Shown one piece after another: positions 25,039-32,014 of a stretch of 64,000 nucleotides of DNA. Position numbers and translations under genes: made by a program. The notes beneath the pieces are model-generated. The model made no database searches. It saw only the letters and a list, made by a program, of their open reading frames with translations, and was not told where the DNA came from. Within the stretch, counting starts at the first letter, position 1; every line of letters starts with the position of its first letter. This stretch comes from Pseudobdellovibrionaceae bacterium (GTDB lineage: Bacteria > Bdellovibrionota > Bdellovibrionia > Bdellovibrionales > Bdellovibrionaceae), in the NCBI GenBank assembly GCA_947449255.1, contig CANFQX010000003.1:186001-250000 (forward strand). Direction: 5' to 3'.

Positions 25039-26484
25039 ATGAAGTTTATCGGTCGCAAAAAAGAGTTAAAAGATTTAGAAAACCTTAAGGATAAAGCAAC
25101 GGCAAGCCTGGTTGTTGTTAAAGGACGTCGACGAATTGGAAAAAGCAGATTAATAGAGGAATTTGGCAAATCTGCTAAAAATTATATTGAAATTGCCGGC
25201 CTTGGCCCCAAAGAAGGCGGAAATAATGCATCTCAGTTAGAGCATTTTTCTACAAAACTAAGTATTCAAACGAATTCCCGTCAAAAAACATTTTCGAATT
25301 GGACGGAAGCTTTATTTGAATTAGTTCAGGCAACAACAAAAGGGGAATGGATAATTCTTTTGGACGAAATCTCTTGGCTTGGTCGATTTGATCCTCTTTT
25401 TCCGGAAAAAATCAAAGATGCCTGGGATACTGGATTTAAAAAAAATGATAAGTTAATTCTCGTACTGTGCGGATCGGTGTCCTCATGGATCGAAAAAGAA
25501 ATCGTGATGAATAAGTCCTTTGAAGGTAGAGTGTCATTAGACTTAACTTTGAATGAATTAACTATACCCGAAATAAATCAATTTTGGAAATCAGTGAAGA
25601 CTCAACATATGGGTTCATTTGAAAAAATGATGATTCTATCTGTTACAGGTGGAATTCCAAAGTATCTCGAGGAAGTGCTTTCAAAAAACTCTGCAGAAAA
25701 AAATCTGGTCCGCCTCTGTTTTGAAAAAAGTGGATTCTTATACAACGAGTTTGATAAAATTTTTAACGAAATTTTTCAAAAAAAATCCAAAGTCTTGCAA
25801 AAAATTGTAAAAATCTGTTCAAAGGGAAAGGTGACGATTTCAGGTGTGGCAGAAGCTCTTAAGGTTCCACTGAACAGTGATATGTCAGAAAATATTAAAA
25901 TTCTTGAGCTTGCTGGTTTTCTTAAGCGAGATCACTCTTTTCTTTTTGATGGGAAGCCCTCCAAGTATAGCTATCTCAGAGTTAATGATAATTATGTAAA
26001 ATTTTATCTTAGTCAGATTGAACCAGTTAAGGCAGTTATTGAAAGTGGCGGGAAAAAAATTTCTCGCTGGTCTGATTTGAAATCATTTTATAACTTAATG
26101 GGATATCAATTTGAAAATTTAATTCTGGCGAATCGAACTTTGATATATTCACATCTTAATCTTCAAGATAGAGATATCATCAGCGCGGCCCCTTATACAC
26201 AAAGAAAAAGCACTAAGAATAAGGGGGGATGTCAGATAGATCTTTTTATTCATACGCAACTCGATGTATTTTACCTTTGTGAAATAAAGTGCAAAAAAAT
26301 TATCGATGCCACAGTTATTAATGAAGTTCAGGCTAAAATGAAAATATTAAAAATACCTAAGAGATCTTCATTAAAACCTGTTCTTATTTACGAGGGCGAA
26401 GTTTATCCTAGCCATCAAGAAAAACTCGAAGAGTTCTTCTTTAAATTGATTCCATTTTCTGAATTGTTGGAAGCAAACGAATAG
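25039..26484 (+). CDS. AAA-type ATPase with C-terminal DUF234-like domain (COG1672)
   Basis: A 481-residue ATPase from the ATG at 25039. It begins FIGRKKELKDLENL. The Walker A is VVKGRRRIGKSRLIEEF, Walker B IILLDEISWLG, and sensor-like LVLCGSVSSWIE follows. The middle includes a winged-helix-like segment (VTISGVAEALKVPLN). The C-terminal part (CQIDLFIHTQLDVFYLCEIKCKK) has a D-x(n)-E-x-K nuclease-like pattern typical of DUF234. The family is widespread in mobile regions of archaea and bacteria; its function is unsettled. The repeat leader overlaps its ribosome binding site, so tight or feedback control is likely. Confidence 0.85.
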   Translation: MKFIGRKKELKDLENLKDKATASLVVVKGRRRIGKSRLIEEFGKSAKNYIEIAGLGPKEGGNNASQLEHFSTKLSIQTNSRQKTFSNWTEALFELVQATTKGEWIILLDEISWLGRFDPLFPEKIKDAWDTGFKKNDKLILVLCGSVSSWIEKEIVMNKSFEGRVSLDLTLNELTIPEINQFWKSVKTQHMGSFEKMMILSVTGGIPKYLEEVLSKNSAEKNLVRLCFEKSGFLYNEFDKIFNEIFQKKSKVLQKIVKICSKGKVTISGVAEALKVPLNSDMSENIKILELAGFLKRDHSFLFDGKPSKYSYLRVNDNYVKFYLSQIEPVKAVIESGGKKISRWSDLKSFYNLMGYQFENLILANRTLIYSHLNLQDRDIISAAPYTQRKSTKNKGGCQIDLFIHTQLDVFYLCEIKCKKIIDATVINEVQAKMKILKIPKRSSLKPVLIYEGEVYPSHQEKLEEFFFKLIPFSELLEANE

Positions 26485-26545
26485 CTTAGAACTTTTAAAT
26501 AAAATAGGTGGAAGCTTTTCAAAAAAATTTACCTGATAATTATAT

Positions 26546-26620
26546 AATCTAATCTAATCTAATCTAATCTAATCTAATCTAATCTAATCTAATCTAATCT
26601 AATCTAATCTCATCTCATCT
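26546..26620 (+). repeat. pentanucleotide microsatellite, 13 x AATCT plus 2 x CATCT
   Basis: Thirteen perfect AATCT units run from 26546 to 26610, followed by two CATCT units. The array lies 62 bases after the ATPase stop and just beyond the stop of a short minus-strand ORF. A perfect 65-base array is prone to slippage. It lies outside any supported coding frame. Confidence 0.95.
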
Positions 26621-26627
26621 AGAAGTA

Positions 26628-26744
26628 CTAGTAGACCCTTGGATGTAGCGGTGGACAGGGGACAACCTCGAACTGAGGAAATTCCGGATTGCGACTTTGT
26701 TCAAAGAGATCCAGCGTGGTGAAAAGCCAGGTAAGGGTCATCAT
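26628..26744 (-). CDS. possible 38-residue small protein
   Basis: ATG at 26744 has an ideal AAGGAG six bases upstream, and TATAAAT lies about 60 bases before it. The product begins MMTLTWLFTTLDLFEQSRN and ends PPLHPRVY. The LDLF segment resembles a beta-clamp-binding motif, which is only an observation. Upstream on the same strand (about 26800-26970) a start-less frame ending in LILEINSFEKVWV suggests that this may be the debris of a larger gene. Confidence 0.35.
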   Translation of the reverse strand: MMTLTWLFTTLDLFEQSRNPEFPQFEVVPCPPLHPRVY

Positions 26745-26977
26745 TTTGAGCTCCTTGTATCTTGTCAGCTTAATTGCTGATGTTTGTTTTCTGAGTTTAT
26801 TTATACCCAGACTTTTTCGAAGGAGTTGATTTCAAGGATTAAGTGGTGACCGCGCTGGTCACAGAGTGAATTAAAGTCAGGAATGTAAAAAAGTTCGGCA
26901 GTTTTATGCTGCCTCTTGAGCTCGCTGAGATGTTTGTTGGGGCTTGGACGAGCTTTCCCCAGACTCCATCAGAAAAT
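26745..26977 (-). other. gap with a possible gene relic
   Basis: A minus-strand frame without a start codon reads HLSELKRQHKTAELFYIPDF and then LILEINSFEKVWV before a TAA near 26800. It directly follows the stop of the secreted protein gene at 26978. I cannot name the source. Promoter-like TATAAAT for the short ORF also lies here. Confidence 0.3.
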
Positions 26978-27496
26978 CTAAAAATTCCAAACCAGAGTCG
27001 TCATCCCTTTATTGATCGCCTGCAGGGAAAACTGAATGTCGGGGATCAGGTTAGAAGAGATTGTCGGAGCTTTGGCTTCGCCAGATGTTTTGATGTTTTT
27101 TAAAACCTTGGTTAAGGGTTTGTTGGAGAAAAAATAGGAAGTTAAGAGATGGCCCCAGTAGATCTTAGGGTCAAAGGAGGCGGTGGGGGCCGTGATTAAA
27201 TATTCGATTGAAAAGCTGAGGCCATTCCAAAGTTCAGATTCCGTTTTCGATTTTTCAGATTCAATTTTTTGGTAGTAGTCAGAGGACTCTTTTCCTTCAT
27301 TAAGGACAGTCATCAGATCTTGCTTGGTGGTGAGGTCACTTTTGAAAATTTCTTCGGTTGATTTGATTGAATGCAAAGAGAGTTGTGATTCTGGAAAGAT
27401 GTAGCCAGCAAAAGACGGCGTGGCTGAAAGTAAAACTAAGACAAAGGCTAAAGTAAAGCTGAGTGAAGATAGAAAGTTTAAGTTTATTTTTTTCAT
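26978..27496 (-). CDS. secreted protein, unknown function
   Basis: The 172-residue product starts at the ATG at 27496, which has GGAAG about six bases upstream; the 11-residue extension is not needed. The signal peptide (MKKINLNFLSSLSFTLAFVLVLLSATPSFA) is followed by a mature part of about 142 residues that begins GYIFPESQLSLHSIKSTEEIFKSD. There are no cysteines and it is rich in Ser, Thr and Lys. Helical and strand-like parts are mixed, with WNGLSFSIEYLITAPT suggesting an outer-membrane or lipid-facing strand. No family recognised. Confidence 0.6.
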   Translation of the reverse strand: MKKINLNFLSSLSFTLAFVLVLLSATPSFAGYIFPESQLSLHSIKSTEEIFKSDLTTKQDLMTVLNEGKESSDYYQKIESEKSKTESELWNGLSFSIEYLITAPTASFDPKIYWGHLLTSYFFSNKPLTKVLKNIKTSGEAKAPTISSNLIPDIQFSLQAINKGMTTLVWNF

Positions 27497-27720
27497 GAGA
27501 TCTTCCTTTAAATAATTGGGCTTTTGCATCTTTTCGCAAGCTCATTGGGTTCGAAGGGGGTAAAGCAAGCCCTGCGCCATATTTAAAAGCTATAGGTTTG
27601 ATTGGAGCGAGTTTTTCTGGAAATATTCTTCGATTTGAGAATTGATTCTGGGACTTTAGACCGAGGCCATAACCGTTAGATTGCTCGATGGCCTTCTTGT
27701 TCGCGGGGTTTTTTCAAGTA

Positions 27721-27748
27721 TTGACATATTATAATATTGTCATATATT
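27721..27748 (+). promoter_or_regulatory. promoter of trx-osmC with an overlapping palindrome
   Basis: TTGACA (27721) and TATATT (27743) are 16 bases apart. The spacer holds a palindrome: ATATTATAATAT framed by TGAC and GTCA with a one-base offset. An AT-rich dyad over the promoter is typical of ArsR- or MarR-type repressor sites. AAAGGAG lies just before the gene. The regulator is not in the window. Confidence 0.6.
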
Positions 27749-27768
27749 ACATACAAAGGAGTTACTTT

Positions 27769-28125
27769 ATGGAGACACTAAATATTGAATCTTTTAAGTC
27801 TAAGGTGTTCGATTTTGAGGCTCACAAAGAGTGGACCTTTAAAGGCCCACGACCAGCCATTGTTGATTTTTATGCGGACTGGTGCGGTCCCTGCAGAGCT
27901 CTAGCACCGGTGTTGGATGAAGTGGCCGAGGGCTATTCCAATCTTGTTGATGTGTACAAGGTGAATACCGAAATGACCCCTGAGTTGTCTGTTTTATTTG
28001 GCATCAAAGGGATTCCTGCCATCTTATTCATCCCAATGAGCGGGGAGCCTGCCATGTCCTCGGGCTTTATGCCATTTGAAAGTTTTGAACGAGCGATCAG
28101 TGAACTCTTTGGAATTAAAAAGTAA
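27769..28125 (+). CDS. thioredoxin
   Basis: A 118-residue thioredoxin-fold protein with the active site DWCGPCRALAPVLDEVA (C39, C42) and the cis-proline in KGIPAILFIPMSG. There is no signal peptide, so it is cytoplasmic. The ATG at 27769 has AAAGGAG nine bases upstream; the longer frame from 27688 would cross the promoter. OsmC follows 28 bases later. Together they suggest a small peroxide- or sulfide-response operon rather than the housekeeping trxA, which fits the operator-like promoter. Confidence 0.9.
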   Translation: METLNIESFKSKVFDFEAHKEWTFKGPRPAIVDFYADWCGPCRALAPVLDEVAEGYSNLVDVYKVNTEMTPELSVLFGIKGIPAILFIPMSGEPAMSSGFMPFESFERAISELFGIKK

Positions 28126-28153
28126 GCTCTGAATCTAGTAAAGGAAATCGATC

Positions 28154-28603
28154 ATGAAAACTAAGATCACCTGGAACGAGGGAATGCAATTTGAAGCCGT
28201 CTCTGATGGCAACCTGGTCGGCATGGATGCAAAGGCCCCTATTGGCAAGAACAAGGCCATGACGCCTAAAGAATTGGTCGCAGCGGGGCTTGGTGGCTGC
28301 ACGGCAATGGATGTGATAGCGCTCCTCAAGAAACACAAGCAGGCCTATGAAAAATTTGAGGTCGAAGTCGATGTGACCAGTTCAACAGGACGCCATCCCG
28401 CCGTGTTTACGGAGGCCCTTCTTACATTCCAACTCACTGGCCCTGTGGACAAAGATATTTATCTAGATTCCGTGAAACTTTCTCAGACAAAATATTGTGG
28501 GGTCAGTGAAATGCTCTCTAAAGCTTTTCCAATTAAGTATGTGGTTGTGCTCAATGGTGAAGCCATTGGCGAGGGCCATGCCGATTTTGGAGGGCAGGCA
28601 TGA
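28154..28603 (+). CDS. OsmC/Ohr-family peroxiredoxin-like protein
   Basis: A 149-residue OsmC-fold protein. The two reactive cysteines are C49 in AAGLGGCTAMDV and C115 in TKYCGVSEML, the family's peroxidatic pair. The fold includes the N-terminal strands (MKTKITWNEGMQFEAVSDG) and the ending VVVLNGEAIGEG. Members reduce organic hydroperoxides in the cytoplasm with thiol donors. The neighbouring thioredoxin may be the electron source. AAAGGAAA precedes the start. Confidence 0.92.
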   Translation: MKTKITWNEGMQFEAVSDGNLVGMDAKAPIGKNKAMTPKELVAAGLGGCTAMDVIALLKKHKQAYEKFEVEVDVTSSTGRHPAVFTEALLTFQLTGPVDKDIYLDSVKLSQTKYCGVSEMLSKAFPIKYVVVLNGEAIGEGHADFGGQA

Positions 28604-28616
28604 GTGTCATGAGTTC

Positions 28617-28665
28617 CCACGGAGTGGTGTTTTTTTGAGATTTTAAAGCTCAAGACACTCCGTGG
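28617..28665. terminator. long hairpin between osmC and hppD
   Basis: CCACGGAGTG pairs with CACTCCGTGG, and an inner TTGAG/CTCAA stem surrounds the loop. It sits between convergent genes and could end transcription from both sides, although the T-runs are weak. Confidence 0.6.
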
Positions 28666-28689
28666 AAATTAAGATTTTGCTGCTGAAAT

Positions 28690-29778
28690 TTAAGTTAAAA
28701 CTCCACGCTTCATTTGATCTCGTTCAATAGATCTAAATAATGCACCAAAGTTGCCTTCACCAAAAGAATGGTGATTTTTTCTTTGGATGATTTCCATGAA
28801 AATAGGCCCGATGATATTTTTTGTGAAAATCTGCAACAAATAACCTTCGTCATCGCCATCGATCAAAACATTGAAGTCTTTAATTTTTTGATGATCTTCA
28901 GTGACGTGAGGCAATCTTGTGAAGATTTCTTTATAGTATTCGTCATCAATATCTAAAGTCTCAATTTTTGAGCCCTTTAATGACTCCAAAGAGCTCAAAA
29001 TGTCTTCCGTGAGGAAGGCAATGTGCTGAACGCCCGGTCCCTTGTATTCATCAAGGTACTCATTGATTTGAGATTTGCTCTCTTTCGCTTCATTGATCGG
29101 AATGCAGAAAGTCCCACAAGGTGATTTCAAGGCAAAGGAAGTCAAACCCGTTTTAGCCCCGCGAATATCAAAATAGCGAATTTCTTCAAAGCCAAAAATA
29201 TTTTTATAAAAATCTGCCCAATCTTTCATTGTGCCATTGTAGACATTGTTTGTCAGATGGTCGATGGCCAAGAAGCCATTCGGCTTTTGCACAATCGGAT
29301 GAGGGTGGGTGACAAAGCCAAGGTCTGAATATTCACCTTGTGCTGACTCTGAAGTCATAAAGTAAATAAGACTGTCGCCGATTCCCAGAATTGTAGGAAT
29401 ATTTTCGCCGTTGGCAGCTTTGAAATCGCCTTCAGCCGCCTTGGCACCTCGAGCAATGGCTTTTTTAAAAGCAGCTTGGGGATCCTTAAATCTCCAGCCC
29501 ATGGAGCTGACGCAGGCTCCATGCAATTTAGAAAAAGTCTCTGCCGTGCTGTTGGTTTGGCGATTTACAAAAAAGTGAATGTCATTTTGTTTGAAATAAT
29601 CAACATTCATCACTTTGTGCTTTTTAATTTTTGAAAAGCCAAAAGCTAAGAAAAGATCTTCAAGAGATTGTGGATTGGGGCCACTGAATTCAATAAAATC
29701 AATACCACAAAGGCCGAGTTCATTTTGGCTCTGTTTGGCTGGCGCCATGGAATTCATGGAATCATGAGTTGCTGTCAT
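28690..29778 (-). CDS. hppD: 4-hydroxyphenylpyruvate dioxygenase
   Basis: Non-haem iron enzyme converting 4-hydroxyphenylpyruvate to homogentisate in tyrosine breakdown. The C-terminal VOC half carries the iron ligands: His in IDHLTNNVYNG, His in GPGVQHIAFLTEDI and Glu in EGYLLQIFTK. The family signature QHIAF...QIFTKNIIGPIFMEIIQRKNHHSFGEGNFGALF is complete. The preferred start at 29778 gives 362 residues; the ORF extends 42 residues further, but that part looks unrelated to the family. No other tyrosine-catabolic gene (hmgA, fahA) is adjacent. In some bacteria the product also polymerises to pyomelanin. Confidence 0.95.
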   Translation of the reverse strand: MTATHDSMNSMAPAKQSQNELGLCGIDFIEFSGPNPQSLEDLFLAFGFSKIKKHKVMNVDYFKQNDIHFFVNRQTNSTAETFSKLHGACVSSMGWRFKDPQAAFKKAIARGAKAAEGDFKAANGENIPTILGIGDSLIYFMTSESAQGEYSDLGFVTHPHPIVQKPNGFLAIDHLTNNVYNGTMKDWADFYKNIFGFEEIRYFDIRGAKTGLTSFALKSPCGTFCIPINEAKESKSQINEYLDEYKGPGVQHIAFLTEDILSSLESLKGSKIETLDIDDEYYKEIFTRLPHVTEDHQKIKDFNVLIDGDDEGYLLQIFTKNIIGPIFMEIIQRKNHHSFGEGNFGALFRSIERDQMKRGVLT

Positions 29779-30019
29779 ATAAGCAGTATCCTTTTTTTGC
29801 TCTCTTTGAGGAAAGCTGAAAGTAAAATTGCATTGGACTAAAAAATTCGCCCTCAGGGTAGAACAAGGGTGAGTTGTTGTCGATGATTTTTGTGGCAAAA
29901 TCACTCCAGATTGCTAGCCAAGTCATTTCTAGCTAGGCGTGCAAGGTCTGGGTTAGGGGCGTTTATAGGCCCTATGAGGATCCCTGGACTTGAGGGGGGG
30001 CCGTAGTGCAAAATACAGG

Positions 30020-31291
30020 TCATCTTTTAAAGACAAGCCTAGCCGCTTTATTCTTGTGTTCGCTTTTTTGAGGTAAGATCTCATTGCCACTGAGAGAATT
30101 CATTCTCAATGTCAGCTCCTTCGCCAGAAAGTTCATGCGATTTTCAGACATGGGAATGGAAAATAAAATATGGTGGTGTTGTCTAAATTTTCTTAAGACA
30201 TCATCAATCGCACCCTCTATAGCGGCCTTTTTTAATTCAAAACGCGTGGCAAAATTAATAAAGTCTTTGCGGTTGAAATTAGCATCCTTAGCATCCATTT
30301 TTAGCGCCATCCTTTGATCGCCATACAAGAGCGTGCAAATCAAATCATAGGCTGGTGTCAGGCCAATTCGGCCGTCAGCAGGCGATTCATAGACGCTGAT
30401 ATTTTTGGCGTGCAAATCACCGTTGCCAAGTAGATAAGAGAACACGACGAGTTTGAGCAGATGATACATTTCAATCAATGGTGCGGTCGTGTGTTTTTGA
30501 ACACAGCTAAATATATCTTTTAAAGGAATTCGATATTTTTCGGCGGGAAATAAATTGAGCGCTTGGCACATATCTTCTTGGTGAATTCGAATGAGCTTTC
30601 TATCCTTAATCATACGATCAAAGCGCTTAACCAATAATCCCAGATCTCCATCGCGATCCTTTATTAACTTATATTCATTGACTTTAAGCCCGCAAAGTTC
30701 AGCTAAGTAGAGGCAGATCCATTCATTGTAGACTAGATTTTGCTTATCTTTAGGATTCAACTTTAAAATATAAGAGCCTTTGTTTTGTGTCGCGAAGGGG
30801 AGGGAAATCATCGAAGCCGATATTTTTTCCTGAACACCTGCAAACCCACTGGGATCGGAGATAGGGGAGTCTCTTATTGAAGAAAGAAAGTAATCATAAA
30901 AATTGATCTCATTCCAATAGGGAAGAGCTGCTAAGTCCGCTGAGGTCTTAGGTGGGTTGCTTTGTGCATACACGTCGCCAATACAGTCAGGCCCTATGGC
31001 CGCAAAAATTGAAAACAGATCATCGGGAGAGGTTTTGATTTTTTGTAAAAGATATTTGAGTCGCAATCCTTCTGGTAACAGCCCTGCAAAGTAGGGATGC
31101 AGGTTTACACCATGTTGAATAAAAGGTTCCGATCTTTTTTTCATGGTCAGGCACAAATCACGAGTGTCCGGTTGAGAGAGATAGGCTTTGTCATAGATAA
31201 ATTCAGCTCCGCCATCGGCCCGCCGCCTAAGGAGTCCAGCGAATTCTTCACCTTTGTAGATCTTTAACTCTGCAAGTGATTTACTTTCCAC
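30020..31291 (-). CDS. hipA: HipA-family serine/threonine kinase toxin
   Basis: A 423-residue HipA-like kinase. An N-terminal subdomain (ELKIYKGEEFAGLLRR, GLLPEGLRLKYLL) precedes the kinase core with GVQEKISASM, SYILKLNP (ATP lysine region), LVKRFDRMI, the catalytic-loop LGNGDLHAKNISV and the metal-binding segment AYDLICTLLYGD. HipA toxins phosphorylate glutamyl-tRNA synthetase or other targets and cause growth arrest. It is paired with the hipB-like gene 11 bases upstream. The catalytic loop reads GNGDLHAKN, as in many short HipA/HipT-type kinases. The target is not known. Confidence 0.9.
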   Translation of the reverse strand: MESKSLAELKIYKGEEFAGLLRRRADGGAEFIYDKAYLSQPDTRDLCLTMKKRSEPFIQHGVNLHPYFAGLLPEGLRLKYLLQKIKTSPDDLFSIFAAIGPDCIGDVYAQSNPPKTSADLAALPYWNEINFYDYFLSSIRDSPISDPSGFAGVQEKISASMISLPFATQNKGSYILKLNPKDKQNLVYNEWICLYLAELCGLKVNEYKLIKDRDGDLGLLVKRFDRMIKDRKLIRIHQEDMCQALNLFPAEKYRIPLKDIFSCVQKHTTAPLIEMYHLLKLVVFSYLLGNGDLHAKNISVYESPADGRIGLTPAYDLICTLLYGDQRMALKMDAKDANFNRKDFINFATRFELKKAAIEGAIDDVLRKFRQHHHILFSIPMSENRMNFLAKELTLRMNSLSGNEILPQKSEHKNKAARLVFKR

Positions 31292-31302
31292 GAGTCGTGC
31301 TC

Positions 31303-31563
31303 CTAATTCTCTTGCGCGATGAGTTTTTTATCAATAACCAAATGGGTAGAACCGAGTTCAACATGCAACTGCAGTCCTAATGCGTTTAAAACTTGAAGAA
31401 GCTTAATGAATTGCACACGCGGTTTTCCTGATTCAATTTGACTGATGAGATTAAGACTAACGCCCGCCAATTGAGCGAGCTGATTTTGACTCAAATTTTG
31501 GGAGACTCTTAGTCTTTTAATCGTTTTGCCAAGTGCACTGATGTCATTTTCTATCTTCTTCAT
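31303..31563 (-). CDS. hipB: HipB-type Xre antitoxin/repressor
   Basis: An 86-residue Xre-family helix-turn-helix protein (IKRLRVSQNLSQNQLAQLAGVSLNLISQIESGKPRVQFIKLLQVLNAL) with a short C-terminal strand (LQLHVELG), as in HipB. It would neutralise HipA and repress the operon. Three palindromes centred on GATC lie directly upstream, the expected operator arrangement. Confidence 0.92.
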   Translation of the reverse strand: MKKIENDISALGKTIKRLRVSQNLSQNQLAQLAGVSLNLISQIESGKPRVQFIKLLQVLNALGLQLHVELGSTHLVIDKKLIAQEN

Positions 31564-31583
31564 ATTCCTATGATCGTAGGAAT
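31564..31583 (-). promoter_or_regulatory. hipBA operator 1
   Basis: ATTCCTAT-GATC-GTAGGAAT, palindromic with one mismatched pair. It abuts the hipB start codon. Confidence 0.7.
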
Positions 31584-31622
31584 AGGCCTGTCTGTCAAGT
31601 CACGGAGGTGTGTTATCGGGCA

Positions 31623-31648
31623 TTTTTTCACACGATCGTATGAAAAAA
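31623..31648 (-). promoter_or_regulatory. hipBA operator 2
   Basis: TTTTTTCACA-CGATCG-TATGAAAAAA, a dyad centred 62 bases from operator 1. The outer arms differ from those of operators 1 and 3 (TCA instead of TCC), but the GATC centre is shared. Confidence 0.6.
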
Positions 31649-31680
31649 CGTGTTTTTTTGTGTGAAATCTTGCACAGGAG

Positions 31681-31712
31681 ATCTATTTTCCTATGATCAT
31701 GGGAAAATAGAT
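31681..31712 (-). promoter_or_regulatory. hipBA operator 3
   Basis: A 32-base dyad with arms ATCTATTTTCC and GGAAAATAGAT and a GATC centre. It starts five bases beyond the stop of the chorismate mutase gene, so it may also act as an end structure for that transcript. Confidence 0.65.
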
Positions 31713-31717
31713 ATATT

Positions 31718-31978
31718 TTAAGGGTTCAGTTTATTTAATTTAGAATATTTAAATATAACTTTATAGATATCGCTAATTAAACCTGAAGGGACTTCAGGAA
31801 ATTGGGCTGAAAGACTATTCAATATTTGATTTTCCCGTTGAAGATCTTCAACGGGAAGTTGGTTTTTAGTTTTTAAAGCTTGCACTTTGTTGGTCAAAGT
31901 CATTCTTTTTTGTATTAAGGCGATGACCTCGTGGTCCAAGTTGTCGATCTCTTGTCTTAATTCTTGAAGGGTCATCAT
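31718..31978 (-). CDS. chorismate mutase, AroQ class
   Basis: An 86-residue all-helical protein: LQELRQEIDNLDHEVIALIQKRMTLTNKVQALK with the catalytic Arg near the N terminus, then LPVEDLQREN and a third helix. It converts chorismate to prephenate for Phe/Tyr synthesis. It is a stand-alone AroQ rather than a PheA fusion. It lies 26 bases after the envelope-motor operon, separated by a small hairpin, so it may be cotranscribed with it; no functional link is evident. Confidence 0.85.
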   Translation of the reverse strand: MMTLQELRQEIDNLDHEVIALIQKRMTLTNKVQALKTKNQLPVEDLQRENQILNSLSAQFPEVPSGLISDIYKVIFKYSKLNKLNP

Positions 31979-31993
31979 TTTTTTACCTTAATT

Positions 31994-32014
31994 CAAGCAA
32001 TATCTTATTGCTTG
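31994..32014 (-). other. 9-bp hairpin over the VWA gene stop codon
   Basis: CAAGCAATA and TATTGCTTG flank a three-base loop. The structure spans the stop codon of the VWA lipoprotein gene and has no T-run toward the chorismate mutase gene. It may be an attenuating or RNA-stabilising structure at the end of the motor operon. Confidence 0.5.

Noticed and set aside
26546-26620. CRISPR array
   Set aside because: The repeat is an uninterrupted pentamer without spacers.
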